This document shows, piece after piece, positions 35,192-43,059 of a DNA stretch of 64,000 bases. Each line of letters starts with the position of its first letter. The stretch's first letter is position 1. The notes under the pieces are model-generated. The model saw only the letters and a list, made by a program, of their open reading frames with translations. It did no database searches and had not been told where the DNA came from. The stretch is from Mycobacterium interjectum (GTDB lineage: Bacteria; Actinomycetota; Actinomycetes; Mycobacteriales; Mycobacteriaceae): contig LQPB01000017.1 of the NCBI GenBank assembly GCA_002102225.1, positions 62,001-126,000 on the forward strand. Reading direction: 5' to 3'. The translations under genes were made by a program, and so were the position numbers.

Positions 35192-36726
35192 CCCTGACCC
35201 CCCGCGGCCGAGACGGCCGGCACGGCAAAGGTCTTTCGCTCCAGGAATTCCTCGAGCCCGGCGACGCCCATCTCCCGGCCGATGCCGGACTGCTTGAAGC
35301 CTCCGAAGGGGCTGTCGGCCCCGAAGTAGTTGCCGCCATTGACGGAAAATGATCCGGCCCGGATCCGGCGCGCGACGGCCAGCGCCCGGTCCTGGTCGCG
35401 GCTGAACACCGCGCCGGCCAGCCCGTAGATGGAGTTGTTGGCGATGCGCACCGCGTCGTCGTCATCGTCGAATCCGATGACGACCAGCACCGGCCCGAAG
35501 ACCTCCTCCTGGGCGATCTCGCTGTCGGGGTCGACGTTGGTGAGCAAGGTGGGCGTGTAGAAATAGCCGGGGTCCAGCCGCTTGCCGCCGGTGACCAGGG
35601 TCGCCCCCGCGGCGACGGCCCGCTGGACCATGCCGTCGACCTTGTCGCGCTGGCTCTCGTTGATCAGCGGCCCCATGAACGTCTTGGGATCCGCCGGGTC
35701 CCCGTGCCGAACCTTGGCGAAGTTCTGCGTGATCAGCTCCACGATCTCGTCGTGGTGCGACTTGGGCACCAGCAGCCGGGACGTGAGCGCGCACCCCTGG
35801 CCGGCGTGGGTCACCATGCTGAAGGCGGCGAACATGGCGGCGACGGCGAAGTCGGCGTCGTCGAGCATGATCACGGCCGACTTGCCACCCAACTCCAGGA
35901 AGACGCGTTTCACGGTGTCACTGGCGGCGGCCATGATCCGGCGCCCGACCGCGGTCGACCCCGTGAAGGTCACCACGTCGACATCGGGGCTCGTGGTCAG
36001 CGCGACCCCGACGGCGGCATCCGACGAGGCGAGCACGTTCACCACGCCCGGTGGGATGTCGGTGTGGTCGGCGATCAGCTCGCCGAGCGCGAGCGTGATG
36101 AGCGGGGTGTCCGGTGCGCCCTTGAGCACCACCGTGCACCCGGCGGCCAGCGCCGGGGCCAGCTTGGCCAGGGCGAGCTGGTTCGGATAGTTGTAGGCGA
36201 TGATCGCGCCCACCACCCCCGCGGCTTCCTTCTCCACCCAACGGTGATGGCGCATGCCCCGCGACTCGACCTCACCGAGGTCTTCTGAGAAGCGATAGGC
36301 GGGGAGCAGGTCGGCGTAGAAGCGCACGATCTTGATCGGGTCGTCGAGCTGAGCGCCCTGGGTGAGCGCCCGGGTGGCACCGACCTCGGCGATGGTCAGC
36401 TCGCGAAGCTCCTCGGCATGAGCGAGCAGCGCCCGGTGTAACTGGTCGAGGCAGCGCGCCCGCAGCGCGACGTCGGTCGACCAGCTGGTGGTGTCGAAGG
36501 CACGGCGGGCCGCCGCGATCGCCGCTTCGGCCTGCTCGGCGCCGGCGTCCGGAGCGTGCCCGACGACGGCGCCGGTGGCCGGGTTGATCGAGGGGAATGT
36601 CTTTTCGGTGGTCACGAGCCGGCCGTCGATCAGCAGCCGGCGGTTGACCGGTGACTCGGGCGCGGCATCCGCGATGGTCACTGAGGTGGTCCCCAAGGCG
36701 GTGTCAGCCGTGTCCTGCACTGGCAT
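35188..36726 (-). CDS. Aldehyde dehydrogenase (NAD(P)-dependent)
   Basis: A 512-residue ALDH-superfamily enzyme, start MPVQDTADTALGTTS at 36726 with AGGGA upstream. Rossmann motif FTGSTAVGRRIM, catalytic Glu in VFLELGGKSAVIM, catalytic Cys in THAGQGCALTSRLL, and EEVFGPVL. GG-x-GxDSPFGGFKQSGIGRE lies near the end. It oxidises an aldehyde, perhaps one made by a P450/SDR pathway, to a carboxylate for the CoA-transferase. It is divergent from the SDR/P450 operon across a 255-305 bp region with two GAGAAT-type sites. Confidence 0.93.
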   Translation of the reverse strand: MPVQDTADTALGTTSVTIADAAPESPVNRRLLIDGRLVTTEKTFPSINPATGAVVGHAPDAGAEQAEAAIAAARRAFDTTSWSTDVALRARCLDQLHRALLAHAEELRELTIAEVGATRALTQGAQLDDPIKIVRFYADLLPAYRFSEDLGEVESRGMRHHRWVEKEAAGVVGAIIAYNYPNQLALAKLAPALAAGCTVVLKGAPDTPLITLALGELIADHTDIPPGVVNVLASSDAAVGVALTTSPDVDVVTFTGSTAVGRRIMAAASDTVKRVFLELGGKSAVIMLDDADFAVAAMFAAFSMVTHAGQGCALTSRLLVPKSHHDEIVELITQNFAKVRHGDPADPKTFMGPLINESQRDKVDGMVQRAVAAGATLVTGGKRLDPGYFYTPTLLTNVDPDSEIAQEEVFGPVLVVIGFDDDDDAVRIANNSIYGLAGAVFSRDQDRALAVARRIRAGSFSVNGGNYFGADSPFGGFKQSGIGREMGVAGLEEFLERKTFAVPAVSAAGGQG

Positions 36727-36756
36727 CCCTACTTCCCTGTACATCGGATGTTTGTG

Positions 36757-36782
36757 GTGACGGTCACGATAATTTGATTCTC
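36757..36782. promoter_or_regulatory. GTGAC-G-GTCAC palindrome next to a GAGAAT-N3-ATTCTC site
   Basis: GATAATTTGATTCTC (36768-36782, plus strand) has one arm perfect and one with a single mismatch, 41 bp upstream of the aldehyde dehydrogenase ATG. Directly beside it is a perfect 5-1-5 palindrome GTGACGGTCAC (36757-36767), which could bind a second regulator. Confidence 0.65.
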
Positions 36783-36944
36783 GTCTCCGGCGAATCTTAC
36801 ATTCGGGTCTCGATAATTCAAGAAACTCTCAGGAATGGGACGGGGCCGCCGACCAGCGGCGTTCTCGGCCAGGCGCTGCGGCAACAGGCCTCTCGGCGCA
36901 GGCCGTACCGGGTTTTGGACGCATGTTGCACGGCGCTCCGCGGC

Positions 36945-36959
36945 GAGAGTAAGGTTCTC
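36945..36959 (+). promoter_or_regulatory. GAGAAT-N3-ATTCTC-type site before the SDR/P450 operon
   Basis: GAGAGTAAGGTTCTC, one mismatch per arm, 22 bp upstream of the leader ORF start (36982) and 72 bp upstream of the SDR start (37032). Confidence 0.65.
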
Positions 36960-36981
36960 ATAATTGTAAGGGAGATTCTTT

Positions 36982-37035
36982 GTGAGTGAAACGGCCGTAC
37001 GCGGAGCCGGGGCTGACCTGGGGTCGCAAAAGTGA
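36982..37035 (+). CDS. Putative 17-codon leader ORF coupled to the SDR gene
   Basis: GTG-initiated ORF reading VSETAVRGAGADLGSQK then TGA. AAGGGAG stands 7 nt upstream, whereas the SDR gene itself has no ribosome site; the TGA overlaps the SDR GTG start (GTGA). This arrangement suggests that ribosomes load at the leader and re-initiate at the SDR. It could equally be the remnant of a shortened gene. Nothing identifies a function for the peptide itself. Confidence 0.5.
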   Translation: MSETAVRGAGADLGSQK

Positions 37036-37733
37036 AGACCGCGGTTGTCACCGGTGGCGGGTCCGGCATCGGTCAAGCGGTCGCGCAACGCCTGCGCGCC
37101 GACGGTCTTGACGTCGCCACGATCGACCTCAGACCGTCGGAAGCCGATTTCGCTTTCACCGCCGACGTCACCGATCGTTCGCAGGTGGACGCCGCGCTGG
37201 CCGGGATCCGCGCCCAGCTCGGGCCGGTGACCGTTCTCGTCAATGCGGCGGGCCTCGATGGCTTCAAGCGCTTTGCCAACATCACCTTCGAGGACTGGCG
37301 GCGCGTCATCGACGTCAATCTCAACGGCGTGTTCCACACGATTCAGGCGGTGCTGCCCGACATGGTCGAGGCCGGATGGGGGCGGATCGTCAACATCTCG
37401 TCGTCGAGCACGCATTCGGGTGCTCCCTACATGAGCCACTACGTGGCGGCCAAGTCCGCGGTCAACGGGCTGACCAAGTCGCTGGCGCTCGAATACGGGC
37501 CCAGCGGCATCACCGTCAACGCCGTGCCGCCGGGATTCATCGACACCCCGATGTTGCGCGCAGCCGAACAAAACGGGTTCCTCGGCAACATCGAGGAGAC
37601 CATCGCCCGGACCCCGGTGCGCCGGATGGGCAAGCCGGAAGACATCGCGGCGGCGTGCGCCTTTCTGATTTCCGAGGAGGCCGGCTACATCACCGGTCAG
37701 ATATTGGGCGTCAACGGCGGCCGCAACACCTGA
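37032..37733 (+). CDS. Short-chain dehydrogenase/reductase (SDR)
   Basis: A 233-residue classical SDR: VVTGGGSGIGQAVAQRLRAD (cofactor motif), LVNAAGLDGF, NISSSSTHSG with catalytic Ser, YVAAKSAVNGLTKSLALEYG (Y-x-x-x-K) and a C-terminus ending ILGVNGGRNT. It probably oxidises a hydroxyl introduced by the P450 downstream, or reduces a keto group. First full gene of a four-gene operon (SDR, mycofactocin-type SDR, ferredoxin, P450). Confidence 0.9.
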   Translation: MKTAVVTGGGSGIGQAVAQRLRADGLDVATIDLRPSEADFAFTADVTDRSQVDAALAGIRAQLGPVTVLVNAAGLDGFKRFANITFEDWRRVIDVNLNGVFHTIQAVLPDMVEAGWGRIVNISSSSTHSGAPYMSHYVAAKSAVNGLTKSLALEYGPSGITVNAVPPGFIDTPMLRAAEQNGFLGNIEETIARTPVRRMGKPEDIAAACAFLISEEAGYITGQILGVNGGRNT

Positions 37734-37756
37734 GCAGCGATACCAGAGGAGAGACA

Positions 37757-38629
37757 GTGGCAGACGGCGCACCAGGGCGCGTCAAGGGCAAGGTCGCCTT
37801 CGTCACCGGCGCAGCGCGCGGCCAGGGCCGCAGCCACGCCGTGCGGCTGGCCGAGGAAGGCGCCGACATCGTCGCCGTCGACCTGTGCCGTGACATCGAC
37901 ACCATCGGTTACCCCATGGCCACGCCGGAGGATCTCGACGAAACCGCCCGGCTCATCGAGAAAGCCGGCCAGGCCGCCGTCATCGCCCAGGCCGACGTGC
38001 GCGATGCCGCGCAACTGCGGGCCGCGCTGGACGACGGGGTCGCACAGCTCGGCGGGCTCGACATCGTCGTCGCGCAAGCCGGCGTCGCCGGCATGAAGGG
38101 CCAGCCGCCGCTGCAGGCGTGGTGCGACGTCATCGACACCAACCTGATCGGCACCATCAACGCCATCCAGGTCGCGCTGCCACACTTGCGTGCCGGCGCC
38201 TCGATCATCGCCACCGGATCCACCGCGGCCCTGATGGACACCGCCAAGAAGGACAACCCGGGCAACGATCCCGGCGGCATGGCCTACATCCACTCCAAGC
38301 GGGCGCTGTCGCACTACGTCCACGATCTGGCAACCGAGCTGGCGCCCTTGGGGATTCGCGCCAATGTGATTCACCCGACCAACACCAATACCCCGATGCT
38401 GCAAAGCGATCCGATGTACCGCTCGTTCCGGCCGGACCTCGAACACCCGACGCGGGCCGATGCCGAGCCGGTTTTCGGCGTGCAGCAGGCGATGAAAATC
38501 CCGTACGTCGAGCCCGAGGACATCAGTAACGCGGTCCTGTGGTTGGCCTCCGACGAGGCCAGGTACGTGACGGGAATGCAATTGCGCGTCGACGCCGGCG
38601 GCTATCTCAAGTGGTACGACCACGACTGA
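37757..38629 (+). CDS. Mycofactocin-type SDR oxidoreductase
   Basis: A 290-residue SDR with hallmarks of the mycofactocin-coupled family: GRVKGKVAFVTGAARGQGRS at the N-terminus, then HAVRLAEEGADIVAVDLCRD, an insertion after the cofactor motif, and AYIHSKRALSHYVHDLA with the Y-x-x-x-K pair. Family members keep a tightly bound NAD and pass electrons to the peptide-derived cofactor mycofactocin; substrates are often terpenoid or other secondary alcohols. GTG start at 37757 follows GAGGAGA, 23 bp after the previous gene. No mycofactocin biosynthesis genes are in the window. Confidence 0.9.
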   Translation: MADGAPGRVKGKVAFVTGAARGQGRSHAVRLAEEGADIVAVDLCRDIDTIGYPMATPEDLDETARLIEKAGQAAVIAQADVRDAAQLRAALDDGVAQLGGLDIVVAQAGVAGMKGQPPLQAWCDVIDTNLIGTINAIQVALPHLRAGASIIATGSTAALMDTAKKDNPGNDPGGMAYIHSKRALSHYVHDLATELAPLGIRANVIHPTNTNTPMLQSDPMYRSFRPDLEHPTRADAEPVFGVQQAMKIPYVEPEDISNAVLWLASDEARYVTGMQLRVDAGGYLKWYDHD

Positions 38630-38663
38630 GGAAATGACAACTAAGCCATTCGAAGGAGACACC

Positions 38664-38864
38664 GTGAAGGTCTGGGTTGATCCGGAACGCTGCCAGGGCC
38701 ACACGCTCTGCGCGATGATCGCTCCGGATTCCTTCCAGCTCAGCGATATCGACGGCAGTTCGTCGGCGATCGAGGAGCTGGTGCCGGCGGACAAGCAGGA
38801 CCAGGTCCGCGAGGCCGCCCACTCCTGTCCGGAGCAGGCCATCATCGTCACGGATGAAACGTAA
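38664..38864 (+). CDS. P450-type [3Fe-4S] ferredoxin (CxxH variant)
   Basis: A 66-residue ferredoxin, start GTG at 38664 with AAGGAG six bases upstream (an ATG at 38634 is possible but gives an atypical extension). Cluster ligands: CQGHTLC (second position His instead of Cys) and HSCPEQAI. Such single-cluster ferredoxins feed mycobacterial P450s. It lies 14 bp before the P450 gene at 38879 and is its obvious partner. Confidence 0.9.
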   Translation: MKVWVDPERCQGHTLCAMIAPDSFQLSDIDGSSSAIEELVPADKQDQVREAAHSCPEQAIIVTDET

Positions 38865-38878
38865 AGGGAGACAGCGCC

Positions 38879-40249
38879 TTGAGTGTCGACGACGTCGTCA
38901 GCGACAGCGACAGCGACCGCAAGCGGAACCGGTATCACTTCGATCGGCATTCCGCGGAGTACCGCTCGCAGTTCAAGAAGATCACCGATGAGATGCACGC
39001 CCGGTGCCCGATGGCCTGGAGCGACACCTACGGCGGGCACTGGGTGGCGGCCGGCAGCCACGAGGTCTTCGAACTCGCCCGCTGCCCGGCGGTCTCCAAC
39101 GATCACGATGTCAACAACGAACGCCGCGGCTACAAGGGCATTTCCATCCCGACGGCCAGCCGCATCAACGGCATCCGGGGCGGCATCCTGGAGATGGACA
39201 ACCCCGAGCACAAAACCTACCGCTCCGTGCTCAACCCGTACCTGTCCCCGGCCGCGGTCAAGCGCTGGGAGCCGTTCATCGATGACGTGACGCGCGCCTG
39301 CCTCGACGAGAAGATCGAAGAGGGCCGGATCGACTTCGTCGACGACCTGGCGAACATCGTGCCGGCCGTGCTGACCCTGGCCATGATGGGCATCCCGCTG
39401 AAGAACTGGCAGATGTACAGCGAGCCAACACATGCCGCGGTGTACACCCCGGAGCACTCGCCGGACATCCAACGGGTCACCGAGATGCACCGGCAGATGG
39501 GGATCGACCTGATCAACAACATGATCGAGATCCGCAACAATCCGCGGCCCGGGCTGGTCAATGCCCTGCTCGAAATGCGGATCGGCGGTGAGCCCGCGCC
39601 CGACCTGGAAATCATCGGAAACCTTGGATTGATCATCGGTGGCGGCTTCGACACCACCACGGCGCTGACCGCCCATTCGCTGGAATGGCTTTCGGAGCAT
39701 CCCGACCAACGCGAACTACTCAGCAAGCAACGCGAAACGCTGCTCGACCCCGCGACCGAGGAGTTCCTCCGCTACTTCACCCCGGCACCGGGCGATGGCC
39801 GGACCTTCTCCGATGACGTCGAGCTCGACGGTATCCAGTTCAAAGAGGGTGAGCGGCTGTGGATTTCGTGGGCGATGGCCAACCGCGACCCCGCCGTGTT
39901 CCACGATCCGGACGAGATCATCCTCGACCGCAAAGGCAACCGGCACTTCAGCTTTGGGCTCGGCCTGCACCGGTGCGCCGGGTCAAACGTGGCGCGCACC
40001 GTATTCAAGTCCATGCTTACGGCGGTTCTCGACCGGATGCCCGATTACCGGTGTGACCCCGAGGGCACCGTTCATTACGAGACCATCGGCGTCATCCAGG
40101 GCATGCGCAAGCTGCCGGCCACCTTCACGCCCGGCAAGCGGGTCGGCGCGAGCCTCGACGAGACGCTCGCCAAACTGCAACGCATCTGCGACGAGCAAGG
40201 ACTGGCCCGGCCGATCACCGAGCGCAAAGACGCCGCGGTCATCGACTGA
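38879..40249 (+). CDS. Cytochrome P450
   Basis: A 456-residue P450 with a TTG start at 38879 preceded by AAAGGGAG. I-helix LIIGGGFDTTTALTAH (D-T in the acid-alcohol position), K-helix ATEEFLRYFTPAPG (E-x-x-R), haem segment FSFGLGLHRCAGSNVAR with ligand Cys366. The C-terminal ~45 residues after VIQGMRKLPATFTPG extend beyond the usual end and contain GARLDETLAKLQRI-like helix GASLDETLAKLQRI. Subfamily not assigned. Operon with ferredoxin and two SDRs points to hydroxylation followed by oxidation of an alcohol. Confidence 0.93.
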   Translation: MSVDDVVSDSDSDRKRNRYHFDRHSAEYRSQFKKITDEMHARCPMAWSDTYGGHWVAAGSHEVFELARCPAVSNDHDVNNERRGYKGISIPTASRINGIRGGILEMDNPEHKTYRSVLNPYLSPAAVKRWEPFIDDVTRACLDEKIEEGRIDFVDDLANIVPAVLTLAMMGIPLKNWQMYSEPTHAAVYTPEHSPDIQRVTEMHRQMGIDLINNMIEIRNNPRPGLVNALLEMRIGGEPAPDLEIIGNLGLIIGGGFDTTTALTAHSLEWLSEHPDQRELLSKQRETLLDPATEEFLRYFTPAPGDGRTFSDDVELDGIQFKEGERLWISWAMANRDPAVFHDPDEIILDRKGNRHFSFGLGLHRCAGSNVARTVFKSMLTAVLDRMPDYRCDPEGTVHYETIGVIQGMRKLPATFTPGKRVGASLDETLAKLQRICDEQGLARPITERKDAAVID

Positions 40250-40260
40250 CGACTTCCCGC

Positions 40261-40320
40261 GCGAGCAGACACAGAATCGCACTTAACGGCCTGCTATACG
40301 GCGATTCTGCGTTTGCTCGC
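40261..40320. repeat. Long imperfect inverted repeat (hairpin) after the P450 operon
   Basis: Arms GCGAGCAGACACAGAATCGC (40261-40280) and GCGATTCTGCGTTTGCTCGC (40301-40320) pair over 18 of 20 positions with a 20-nt loop, 11 bp after the P450 stop. Sequences like GCGAGCAGACGCAGAATCGC are common intergenic palindromes in mycobacteria (from memory). It may end transcription or protect the mRNA 3' end; there is no U-tract. Confidence 0.75.
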
Positions 40321-40440
40321 CGGTCGCCGGCGTCGCCGGCCTGTCTCGCGGGGCTCCAAGAATCCTTGGAGGCTTTGTAGAGGCTCGCGATTGACCCTTC
40401 TCTCAGCGCGGATCGCTAGCCGCTGGGAGGAGGAATCACG

Positions 40441-41874
40441 ATGCAGCTGACGGTGAGCAACCACATCTCGCTGATCCATGGCTGGGTACCGCTGACGGTC
40501 GAGGTCCTCACCGCGGTCGCGCTGGCGCTGGCCATCGGGTGGCGATCGCGCCGCTGGCGCCTGTTGTGGCTGCCGTTGGCCGCCGTCGTGGGAGGCGTGA
40601 CGGCCGGCGGGGCGCACTGGTCGATCGCCGGTCTGAACACCGAACCGGCGCCGCGCGAACTTTACGTGTGGATCGCGCTGGTCGGCCTGGCCACCGCCGT
40701 GCTGATCCTGGGCTGGCGCGGCGCGCGTTGGTGGCGGCGGGGATTGTCGATCCTGGCCGTGCCGCTGTGCCTGCTGTGCTCGCTGCTGGTGCTCAACCAA
40801 TGGGTCGGGTACTTCCAGACGGTGCAGAGCGCGTGGGACCAGCTCACCTCCCGCCCGCTGCCGAACCAGACCGACAAGGCCACCGCCGTCTCGATGGCGG
40901 CGAAGGGCACCAAGCCGGTGCGCGGCAGCCTGGTGCCGGTGCAGATCCCTTCCGACGCCTCGCAATTCAGGCACCGCGAGGAACTCGTGTACCTGCCACC
41001 GGCATGGTTCGCGAGCTACCCGCCGCCGCAGCTGCCGACGGTGATGATGATCGGTGGCATGCTCAGTTCGCCCGCCGACTGGGTGCGGGCGGGCAATGCG
41101 GTGGAGACTGTCGACGCCTTCGCGGCCACACATGGCGGCAGCGCGCCGGTGCTGGTGTTCGTGGACGCGGGCGGCGCGTTCGACAATGACACTGAATGCG
41201 TCAACGGAAGCCGTGGCAACGCGGCCGATCACCTGACGAAAGACGTTGTGCCCTACGTCGTCTCGAACTTCGGGGTCAGCCCGGACCCCTCCCACTGGGG
41301 CGTCGTGGGGTGGTCGATGGGCGGGACCTGCGCGGTGGACCTGACCGTCATGCACCCCACCCTGTTCAGCGCGTTCGTCGACATCGAAGGCGACTTGACC
41401 CCCAACACGGGCACCAAGGCGCAGACCATCGCGAGCCTGTTCGGCGGCAACGCCGAGGCGTGGGCGGCATTCGACCCAACGACGGTGATCAACCGCCACG
41501 GCCGCTACACCGGGGTGTCCGGTTGGTTCGCGATCTCGTCGGGCGGTTCGCCGACACCCAGCCGCGAAGTCACGAGCGTCGACAGCGCCGCCATGGCCCT
41601 CGCCGGGCGCGGCGCCGCCGCCGACCCGGGCAACCAGGCCGCGGCCGCTGGGTCGCTGTGCGCGCTCGGCCGGGCGAACGGCATCGACTGCGCGGTGGTC
41701 GCCCACCCCGGGAAGCACGACTGGCCGACCGCGGGGACGGTCTTCAGCACCGCGCTGCCCTGGCTGGCCGGCCGACTGGGCACGCCGGACGTGCCCCGAA
41801 TTCCGTTGCCGGGTACCGAGTCTGCGCCCTCGCACCAACCCCACACCGAAGCGGTGGCTCACGGACAGCGCTAG
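40441..41874 (+). CDS. Membrane-anchored esterase D / antigen 85-like alpha/beta hydrolase
   Basis: A 477-residue protein with about four N-terminal TM helices (residues ~15-125: LTVEVLTAVALALAIGW, LLWLPLAAVVGGVTAGG, VWIALVGLATAVLILGW, LSILAVPLCLLCSLLVL) followed by an extracytoplasmic esterase domain. Nucleophile elbow GWSMGGTCAVD, acid probably in VDIEGD, and His in HPGKHDWPTAG. This layout is known for mycobacterial conserved membrane esterases related to FbpA/MPT51. Substrate unknown; a role in envelope lipid or exported ester hydrolysis is inferred. GGAGGAG precedes the ATG. Confidence 0.86.
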   Translation: MQLTVSNHISLIHGWVPLTVEVLTAVALALAIGWRSRRWRLLWLPLAAVVGGVTAGGAHWSIAGLNTEPAPRELYVWIALVGLATAVLILGWRGARWWRRGLSILAVPLCLLCSLLVLNQWVGYFQTVQSAWDQLTSRPLPNQTDKATAVSMAAKGTKPVRGSLVPVQIPSDASQFRHREELVYLPPAWFASYPPPQLPTVMMIGGMLSSPADWVRAGNAVETVDAFAATHGGSAPVLVFVDAGGAFDNDTECVNGSRGNAADHLTKDVVPYVVSNFGVSPDPSHWGVVGWSMGGTCAVDLTVMHPTLFSAFVDIEGDLTPNTGTKAQTIASLFGGNAEAWAAFDPTTVINRHGRYTGVSGWFAISSGGSPTPSREVTSVDSAAMALAGRGAAADPGNQAAAAGSLCALGRANGIDCAVVAHPGKHDWPTAGTVFSTALPWLAGRLGTPDVPRIPLPGTESAPSHQPHTEAVAHGQR

Positions 41875-41883
41875 CGCGCGCCG

Positions 41884-43059
41884 TCAGCCGCGCGGTAGGC
41901 CGAGCACCCGCTGCGCGATGATGTTGCGCTGAATCTCCGAGGTGCCGCCGGCGATCGTCCCGGAAAAGCTGCGCGCGTAACGCTCGAACCAGCTGGCGAA
42001 GTAGTGGTCCAGGTTCATGTGCGCGTACGGTCCGGTCAGGCCCGGGTGAACGAGCCCGTCGGAGCCCGCCGACGTCAGCGCGAGCTCCATGCCACGCAAC
42101 TCGGCCTCGGACCCGAGCAGCTTGAGCACCGAGATCGCCGCCACGTCGTCTTCGCCGCGCGCGGCGCGGGCCAATGCGACCGAACCCAACAGGCGCAACG
42201 CCTGCTTGTCCATGATGGTGCTGGCGTACTGGTCGCGCTCGACATCAGTGCTGGGATGGAAGTCCTCGATCATGTTGTCCAGGCGATCGGCGAAACCCAG
42301 CCACATCATCGTGCGTTCGTGCCCCAGCGACCCATTGGCCACGCGCCAGCCCTGGTCGAGCTCGCCGACCAGATTCTCCGCCGGTACCCGCACGTCGGTG
42401 AAGAACACCTCGTTGAAATCGAGGTCGTCGGCACCGCAGATCGACGGGAACGGCCGGCGCACCAGCCCCGGGGTGTCGGTGGGGATGATCAGCGCGCTGA
42501 TTCCCTTGTGCTTGGGCGCATCCGGGTTCGTCCGCACGAAGGTCAGCAACACGTCGGCGTCGTGCGCCCCGGAGGTCCACACCTTCTGCCCGTTGACGAC
42601 GAAGTGGTCGCCATCCCGCACCGCGCGGGTTCGCAACGACGCCAGATCCGAGCCCGCGCTGGGTTCGCTCATCCCGAGGGAGGCGGTGATCTCGGCCCTC
42701 AGGATCGGCACCGCCCAGCGCCGCTTCTGTTCGTCGCTGCCGAACGACAACAGCGAGGCCCCAACGATGTTCACGCCTTGCGGGTTGAAGCTGTGGTAGA
42801 TCCGGCGGCGGCTGAGCTCCTCGAGATAGACGAACTGCTGAATGACCGACGCGTTGCGACCACCGAATTCCGGGGGCTGGCTGGGCAATAACCAGCCGTT
42901 GTCGAACAGCAGGCGCTGCCAGTCGCGCGCCCACTGCGGCATGTGGGAGACCGACCGGGGGCGCTCCGCCGTTTCGCTTGCGTCGGGCAGGTTTTCGTCG
43001 AGGAATGCCGCGAACTCCGCCCGGAACGCCTCGACGTCCGGATCAAAAGTCAGCTGCAC
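41884..43059 (-). CDS. Acyl-CoA dehydrogenase, large subunit of a FadE pair
   Basis: A 391-residue acyl-CoA dehydrogenase: LGMSEPSAGSDLASLRTRAV (FAD/substrate motif), VNGQKVWTSGAHDADVLL and GTIAGGTSEIQRNIIAQRVL near the C-terminus. Its GTG start lies inside the upstream FadE gene (17-bp overlap). Paired, dissimilar adjacent FadE genes in mycobacteria form alpha2beta2 dehydrogenases such as the steroid side-chain enzymes; this pair fits that pattern. It ends 10 bp from the convergent esterase gene. Confidence 0.9.
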   Translation of the reverse strand: MQLTFDPDVEAFRAEFAAFLDENLPDASETAERPRSVSHMPQWARDWQRLLFDNGWLLPSQPPEFGGRNASVIQQFVYLEELSRRRIYHSFNPQGVNIVGASLLSFGSDEQKRRWAVPILRAEITASLGMSEPSAGSDLASLRTRAVRDGDHFVVNGQKVWTSGAHDADVLLTFVRTNPDAPKHKGISALIIPTDTPGLVRRPFPSICGADDLDFNEVFFTDVRVPAENLVGELDQGWRVANGSLGHERTMMWLGFADRLDNMIEDFHPSTDVERDQYASTIMDKQALRLLGSVALARAARGEDDVAAISVLKLLGSEAELRGMELALTSAGSDGLVHPGLTGPYAHMNLDHYFASWFERYARSFSGTIAGGTSEIQRNIIAQRVLGLPRG

